Origin: Pseudomonas pisciculturae
Lineage (GTDB): Bacteria > Pseudomonadota > Gammaproteobacteria > Pseudomonadales > Pseudomonadaceae
Direction of reading: 5' to 3'
Length of the DNA: 64,000 nt
Assembly (NCBI RefSeq): GCF_015461805.1
Contig: NZ_JACVZE010000006.1
Span: 124,001-188,000, forward strand
The position numbers and the translations under genes were made by a program. The notes under the pieces were generated by a model, which saw only the letters and a program-made list of their open reading frames with translations, had not been told where the DNA came from and searched no databases. Shown piece after piece: positions 59,605 to 64,000 of the stretch (its first letter is position 1; every line of letters starts with the position of its first letter).

Positions 59605-59620
59605 GCGATGCCAAAACGGG

Positions 59621-59944
59621 TCAGAACGTACTTACGATTGCCTGGGCGAATTGCTGATCATTCATCAGCGGTGGTGCATAGGTCGTACGGTAGAAGCGCA
59701 CCGCCTGTTCAAATTGGGCGCCGCGTATGTCACCGTTTGAGCCAATAAAGGCGAGTGCGTCAGCCTTTGCAGGCTTGAAGTTATTACTGGCCAACATGGT
59801 GAGCCCGGTAGTTCCTGCAACGGTGTAGCTTGGAGCCATCAGTACAGACAGCATCGAGTTGTTATAGGAGTCATCGGACCCCTCAGAGGCATGAGCGTTG
59901 ATCGATACCATGAGGGCTGCGGCTACAATCTTCCATGAGTCCAT
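59621..59944 (-). CDS. DUF2388 family secreted protein, copy 1
   Basis: 107 residues with a signal peptide (MDSWKIVAAALMVSINAHA). The family core DALAFIGSNGDIRGAQFEQAVRFYR is clear. DUF2388 is a Pseudomonas-specific paralogous family, role unknown. It is a paralogue of the gene upstream at 60037-60363, with which it shares about half its residues. Confidence 0.78.
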   Translation of the reverse strand: MDSWKIVAAALMVSINAHASEGSDDSYNNSMLSVLMAPSYTVAGTTGLTMLASNNFKPAKADALAFIGSNGDIRGAQFEQAVRFYRTTYAPPLMNDQQFAQAIVSTF

Positions 59945-60036
59945 GCTGCGATGCTTCCATTACGATCAGAGAGGGCCGCAACCATAGCAGAGTGCGTTCC
60001 TGCTGGAACAAGGCGAAGGTCCGTCTTAAGCGGGCA

Positions 60037-60363
60037 TTAAAACGAGGTCGCTATCGCCTGGGCCAGTCGCATGTCAGACATATGAGGTGATTTGTAGGCC
60101 GAACGATAGTACCTGGACGCCTGCTCAAACTCAGCACCGCGAATCTCGCCGTCAGAACCAATGAACGCCAAGGCGTCGGTCTTGGCTGACTTGAAGATTT
60201 TTGGCGGATCGGTCGTGAGAGATGTGGTCGCGCCAATTAAAATGGTCGGCGAGGAGATTGTGATAAATATCCCAGCAGCGATAGGGTTGGCACCATCACC
60301 TGATACGGCCTGCGTGCTGACCGATGCCAGTAGGGCAATCGCCAGGGTCTTCCATGAATACAT
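60037..60363 (-). CDS. DUF2388 family secreted protein, copy 2
   Basis: 108 residues with a signal peptide (MYSWKTLAIALLASVSTQA). Core TDALAFIGSDGEIRGAEFEQ and the tail LAQAIATSF match copy 1; the middle differs. Tandem duplication of a Pseudomonas-typical family inside the prophage. Confidence 0.78.
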   Translation of the reverse strand: MYSWKTLAIALLASVSTQAVSGDGANPIAAGIFITISSPTILIGATTSLTTDPPKIFKSAKTDALAFIGSDGEIRGAEFEQASRYYRSAYKSPHMSDMRLAQAIATSF

Positions 60364-60429
60364 TCTTCGATGCGTCCATTGCGATCTGGAGGGGGGCGAC
60401 ACCATAGCAAAGCAGGACGCCCGCTAGAT

Positions 60430-60458
60430 ACAAGAAACCCGGTGCTGGTCCGGGCTCT
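60430..60458 (-). terminator. Terminator after lipoprotein gene
   Basis: CCCGG-N7-CCGGG stem; the minus strand continues TTTCTTGT. Serves the gene at 60500-61264. Confidence 0.75.
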
Positions 60459-60499
60459 TTGACTGCATGCTGCTGACCTTTGGGAGAGGATTCCCACCG

Positions 60500-61264
60500 C
60501 TATGGCCATGCAATCACTTTCATAGAGGAATCGTTCTTTTTCGATTGCGCTAGCTGGGCGTCCGCATCGGCACGAGATTCGTAGCAAATGAGCCCCGCAT
60601 CTTGCTTTGACGCAACTGCATTGGCCTTCGGCTTCATCTGATAGATGAATGCGTTTTGCATTTTCATCGTATCTGCATACTCAAAATCCCCCCACACACC
60701 AGGTTGGGATTGCTTCACTTTTTCAACGTAACTGTTTAACCGAACCTGAAAGACAGATCCGGTCCGATCACTATCGTTAATTTCAACTACCGGGCTGCAT
60801 GTAGATCCCCGCTCTTCCCCAACAGTCAGATAGGCGTAACAATAATTCAAAGTGCTCTTGGATTTTACTGGTAGTGCGATCGCATTCAGAACGGCGGGAC
60901 TCGCTGGGGTCGGAGGTGCTACTGCTGCGTTATTGCTTTCAGCATGCGTATGAGCTTTGTCTGTTTCGGATGCGGAGCAACCCCGTTGAGTGTAAATCAG
61001 CGTCGCGTGCTGACGGGCTGCCGCGCCTTCGGGCGTCGAATAAAACGGTGCCTCATAGGCCTTTATGGTTTGTTGCAATGAGTCGCAACTCATTCCATTA
61101 AAGGCTGTCGATAAACCGTTTTGAGCTGATCCCGGCTGGGATTGGCCGAGATGATAGGCTAGCACCTCGTCGGTGTTGAACACCAATCCAACAGGGTCAA
61201 CGCATCCGACAAGAGAACCTGCCGCCACAATGATGCTCAATGCCCGGCCAGTCTTATAGACCAT
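60500..61264 (-). CDS. Hypothetical lipoprotein
   Basis: 254 residues. Signal peptide ends in lipobox LVGC (about residue 21), so the protein is lipidated. Several cysteines (CDSLQQTIK, GCSAS, NYCYAYLTVGEERGSTC, ICYES) suggest disulfides. Middle contains Ala/Pro linker. Not recognised. Own terminator. Confidence 0.68.
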   Translation of the reverse strand: MVYKTGRALSIIVAAGSLVGCVDPVGLVFNTDEVLAYHLGQSQPGSAQNGLSTAFNGMSCDSLQQTIKAYEAPFYSTPEGAAARQHATLIYTQRGCSASETDKAHTHAESNNAAVAPPTPASPAVLNAIALPVKSKSTLNYCYAYLTVGEERGSTCSPVVEINDSDRTGSVFQVRLNSYVEKVKQSQPGVWGDFEYADTMKMQNAFIYQMKPKANAVASKQDAGLICYESRADADAQLAQSKKNDSSMKVIAWP

Positions 61265-61311
61265 TTAATAAACTCCATTAGGTGTGACGAAAGCGTGGCA
61301 GGGCGGATACG

Positions 61312-61336
61312 AAAGCCCTGCACTGGGCAGGGCTCT
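61312..61336 (-). terminator. Terminator after PDZ lipoprotein gene
   Basis: AGCCCTGC and GCAGGGCT pair around a five-base loop; minus strand continues TTTCGT. Confidence 0.72.
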
Positions 61337-61394
61337 CTATCTGGGGAAGGTCAGTCCATCAGACCCCTTCTGAATGTCGCTTACTAACTGGCTA

Positions 61395-62207
61395 TTAGCC
61401 TATCAGAACGGGCGCGCTGTAGAACTGCTGTCCGTGCCAGACCTTAAGCTTAGCCGTAGAGCCGATGACTGATTGTCCAATGGCCAAGCGAAAATCAATG
61501 ATGTCCTCCACGGGTTTGTCGTTAATCGCCACAACGACGTCACCTCTTGATAATCCCGCCTTTTCGGCATTGCTGCCAGGCGTAGCCCCTTCAACCCATA
61601 CTCCCGTTGCTGGAATTTTAAGGCGAGCTGCTTTAACCGGATCAACCGTGGATATGGAAGCACCTATACGACCAGGCAGCGGTGACAGCGGCGGACAGTT
61701 TTTTCCTTGGAATACTTGTGTCACGGCGGACTTCTTGGCATTCCCAACTTTTGGGGCTTCTGGGATTGATGAGGCTATAAGCTGATCAGCCTCCGACAAA
61801 GATAGATGTAAGTAGTCGCATGAACGGTTCTGATACTTTGCAACAGTTTCTTTGGCCAGAAGATCTGCAATCGTGGAGCTTTGTGCAGGTGTAGCCGCGC
61901 TCACAGGGACGAGGGGCGCGGGAACGCCTAGCGTAATCGCTGGCGCTGCAACGGCAAGAGATGGCGCGGAGGAAGGGGTTGTTCTGTTCGAATCATCTGA
62001 AAGGAGCGGCACAACGATCATAGACCCCGCTGCGACCGCCCCTAAGGCCATCACGGTGGATGAGTCGACGCCTGGCATCATTGAGCCGCCTATAGCGCCT
62101 AGCGTGGCCAGATCGCTTATAGCGCCTTCGGTAGAACAGCCACTAAGACCTGCAAGGCAGGAGGCAACGGCTAAATTACGGACCGACTTCGAGACCTGTA
62201 CGAGCAT
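61395..62207 (-). CDS. Lipoprotein with C-terminal PDZ domain
   Basis: 270 residues. Lipobox LSGC at about residue 24; Gly/Ala-rich hydrophobic stretch about 35-70; then a Pro-rich linker; PDZ domain about 185-270 (TGVWVEGATPGSNAEKAGLSRGDVVVAINDKPVED, key AEKAGLSRGDVVVAIN). No protease domain is attached. Cys-containing segment YQNRSCDYLHLSL is shared in style with the neighbouring lipoprotein (CDSLQQTI), perhaps a common domain. Confidence 0.75.
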   Translation of the reverse strand: MLVQVSKSVRNLAVASCLAGLSGCSTEGAISDLATLGAIGGSMMPGVDSSTVMALGAVAAGSMIVVPLLSDDSNRTTPSSAPSLAVAAPAITLGVPAPLVPVSAATPAQSSTIADLLAKETVAKYQNRSCDYLHLSLSEADQLIASSIPEAPKVGNAKKSAVTQVFQGKNCPPLSPLPGRIGASISTVDPVKAARLKIPATGVWVEGATPGSNAEKAGLSRGDVVVAINDKPVEDIIDFRLAIGQSVIGSTAKLKVWHGQQFYSAPVLIG

Positions 62208-62385
62208 TGCAACCCCCGGGGTGATTGACGATACGCACTCGTATCTGGGCGCATCATGGCTATTCGCCCCTATTTTGTATACGGCTAGAATCGTCAGATT
62301 TCTTTGGGCCGGACGCTATACGTCAGCGCCTATCACAAACCACAGGATGGCCGGATTCAGGTTCGGAAGACGAAGGGCAGATACA

Positions 62386-62412
62386 ACAAGCCCGGCGCTG
62401 GGCCGGGCTGTC
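62386..62412 (-). terminator. Terminator after DUF3037 gene
   Basis: AGCCCGGC and GCCGGGCT pair around a five-base loop; minus strand continues TTGTTG. Confidence 0.75.
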
Positions 62413-62425
62413 GAGGGTGAGGGAT

Positions 62426-63301
62426 TTACGCAACTCTGGAAGACCACCAAGCGATAGTCTTTGCAGCAAGATCATCTGTAGAGGGCGCTCGGATTACTTC
62501 AATACCGGAGCGCTCAAGGCGGTCTAGCTGCTTTTCGATGACGTCTGAAACTCTTCTGAACTCCAAGCGATCCATTCCGCTTTTTTCAGTCGGGACCAGG
62601 ATCGACAGCGCGCCGTTTCGGTCTGTGTTGCTAGTGACGAGTCCTAAATCGGATGAGGCTTGCAAAATATTCTTCTCAGCGACCACTGGGCTTTTGTACC
62701 ACACAGATACAACTGACCCCACGGCAGATGAGCTGAGCAGCGGCACATCTACATCCAGCGTCCCATTCTTCAGGCGTAGCCGATAGCGGTCTTCTTGAAT
62801 TATTGCAGAAGCATCCAGGTCCATTTTCTGTCTCATTATTTGAAACAGGCTGTCTCGAAGTTTTGGCGTGGATGTATATCGGAATGCATCATTTTTTGTT
62901 CCGCTTTTCGGTCGACCTAGAGTCACGACATCGTCAAAGAAACTACTCACGACTGCTTCGGGGTTCTCGCCAGATGCAAAAAGGCTAGGCCCAAGCCTGA
63001 CATTGCTGCTTATAGCGTCAGGGAGATGCTTGCGGCTATCAAAAATGAAGTCCTCAATGTCATGAAGGTAATGAGTCAGGTCTTTTACGCTGACTCGATT
63101 ACCATATAGGCATTTGACGCGGTCGAAGGTATCAAGGACGCGCACCTCAACCTTATCTTCGTGTGCGAAAACAACCCCCACATTCAAGTATTCCCCTGTG
63201 TCTTGATCGAGACACATTTGAATGCTGCGCCAGTGACCGTTCACGCGCAGCGGCACAGCCGCGTCGGCGACTCTCTGCTTCATCCTTGCGAGAATAGTCA
63301 T
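62426..63301 (-). CDS. DUF3037 family protein, partner of HipA-like kinase
   Basis: 291 residues. The N-terminal half has the DUF3037 pattern (RSIQMCLDQDTGEYLNVGVVFAHEDKVEVRVLDTF, key GEYLNVGVVFA, about residues 36-46). C-terminal part is not recognised. The ATG overlaps the kinase stop by four bases, so the pair is one operon; such pairs recur in many bacteria, in my recollection. Role unknown; may modulate the kinase. Confidence 0.75.
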   Translation of the reverse strand: MTILARMKQRVADAAVPLRVNGHWRSIQMCLDQDTGEYLNVGVVFAHEDKVEVRVLDTFDRVKCLYGNRVSVKDLTHYLHDIEDFIFDSRKHLPDAISSNVRLGPSLFASGENPEAVVSSFFDDVVTLGRPKSGTKNDAFRYTSTPKLRDSLFQIMRQKMDLDASAIIQEDRYRLRLKNGTLDVDVPLLSSSAVGSVVSVWYKSPVVAEKNILQASSDLGLVTSNTDRNGALSILVPTEKSGMDRLEFRRVSDVIEKQLDRLERSGIEVIRAPSTDDLAAKTIAWWSSRVA

Positions 63302-64000
63302 ATCATCAGGCCTACTTGGGGCGTGTAGTGGCTCGGTTCCAGCCTCGAAGACAAGAAGTCTAGCACCTGTGTGACTTCTGTAGGATCCATGAATTCATTC
63401 AAAACGCTCTCTGCCTTGATCTTTCCTTCCGATTTCCAGGCCAGGGAGAACGCTTTGTAAGCCATGCTGCGAGCGGATCGGATCGGTGTCTTGGTGCTCC
63501 AGTTAGGAATCCGGCCGTCTATTAATTCTATAAGGGCGTTACGCAACTCAAGCGGGCTGGTGGCGAGTAATTCTGGTGCCCACGATGGGTGCCTAAAGAT
63601 GCGACCATGGTCTATCAGCGTCAGTTCGCCACTTGGGCCTCCGAGTAGATTTCCCAAATGGCGATCGCTGTTCTCCGTCCACTCATCGAATGAAACGATT
63701 CCAGGGACTGATTTGTGCGTGGAGAGGTCGGATGCGATTCTAGATAAGTTTTTCAGTCGTAGAACTTCCGGGGCATCGGACGGGCACTCGGTCATCAATG
63801 CAGGGTGCCTCATATCCTCAGAAAACCAGGCAAAGTATTCATCCTGTCGTCGGCCATCAGGCGTTTGATTGATCAGCCTATTAAGGGCGGCGGCGGGAAT
63901 CTGATCATGCTGGAGAATAATTACTCCTGCGTTACTTGCCACGGAGAACCCGCAAACCCGGCCAAGCGCGTAGCCAAGTGCCTCGCTAACAATGGATCTA
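63298..64000 (-). CDS. HipA-like kinase, partial (cut by window edge)
   Basis: The frame is open to base 64000, so the N-terminus is missing; about 234 residues are visible. Kinase loop FDEWTENSDRHLGNLL (Asp, Asn, Arg-His) and the metal-binding LIDHGRIF correspond to the catalytic and DFG-like motifs of HipA/HipA-2 kinases. A GTG at 63942 could be read as a start but would remove conserved N-lobe residues. Likely phosphorylates a protein target; target unknown. Confidence 0.8.
   Translation of the reverse strand, partial: RSIVSEALGYALGRVCGFSVASNAGVIILQHDQIPAAALNRLINQTPDGRRQDEYFAWFSEDMRHPALMTECPSDAPEVLRLKNLSRIASDLSTHKSVPGIVSFDEWTENSDRHLGNLLGGPSGELTLIDHGRIFRHPSWAPELLATSPLELRNALIELIDGRIPNWSTKTPIRSARSMAYKAFSLAWKSEGKIKAESVLNEFMDPTEVTQVLDFLSSRLEPSHYTPQVGLMI

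Larger units (their letters stand above)
43067..64000. mobile_element. Left part of a lambdoid-type prophage (continues past window)
   Basis: Integrase, excisionase-like gene, a long minus-strand early operon with YqaJ nuclease and RecT, an operator/promoter/boxA control region, a LexA-regulated gene and moron-type cargo. REPINs, common to the left, are absent here. Left boundary is placed between the ybiT start and the integrase stop; att core not determined. No structural, lysis or replication genes are in view, so the rest lies to the right. Confidence 0.9.

Overview
The window is a Pseudomonas chromosome, most likely from the P. fluorescens group. This rests on the overall gene content, the GC-rich codon use, the REP/REPIN sequences with the GTGGGAG(G/C)GGGCTTGC core, the class Ia nrdB with paired NrdR boxes, and Pseudomonas-typical families (DUF1289, DUF1654, DUF2388). 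It is an inference from remembered families, not from a database search.

Region 1 (1-9.8 kb) is ordinary core genome: a flavodoxin-fold oxidoreductase, a stand-alone aroA, a UPF0149 protein, a dienoyl-CoA isomerase-like crotonase overlapping nudC, a TSUP permease, phosphatidylcholine synthase, an RlmI-like methyltransferase, a DUF1289 protein and nrdB. REPIN repeats sit in several of the gaps. Region 2 (9.8-20.3 kb) is a sugar locus: an OprB-type porin and an eight-gene minus-strand operon for the non-phosphorylative L-rhamnose pathway (dehydrogenase, lactonase, rhamnonate dehydratase, aldolase, lactaldehyde dehydrogenase, mutarotase, RhaT symporter and an MFS transporter), with a divergent LysR regulator and a clear inverted-repeat operator between them. 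Region 3 (20.3-26.2 kb) holds a fecI-fecR pair without a receptor, a sulfonate-type ABC transporter facing an SsuF-like molbindin, and a PatB-type C-S lyase. Region 4 (26.3-43.1 kb) contains a 1419-residue toxin/effector-like protein with a Cys-His-Asp C-terminal domain, gamma-glutamyltransferase, a nicotinamide riboside uptake/kinase pair, a chemoreceptor, uppP, azoR, LysR and MFS genes, and the ABC-F ATPase ybiT.

Region 5 (43.1-64.0 kb) is the left part of a lambdoid-type prophage that runs past the right edge. It begins with a tyrosine integrase directly upstream of ybiT, then an excisionase-like gene, then a minus-strand early operon that includes a frameshifted DUF4406 gene, a frameshifted cytosine methyltransferase with a nested overlapping ORF, a YejK homologue, a YqaJ nuclease and RecT. 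This operon appears to start from a promoter near 57.83 kb that is overlapped by several copies of a TTAGC-N5-GCTAA operator and followed by a boxA antitermination sequence. To the right lies a LexA-box-controlled DUF1654 gene, then a block of small secreted or lipoprotein genes with their own terminators, a tandem DUF2388 pair, a PDZ lipoprotein, and an operon of DUF3037 with a HipA-like kinase that is cut by the window edge. Several AT-rich plus-strand genes (GIY-YIG-like, a two-helix membrane protein, a DUF2971 protein) interrupt the minus-strand phage operon and look like recently acquired cargo. No rRNA, intact tRNA, IS element or CRISPR array was seen.
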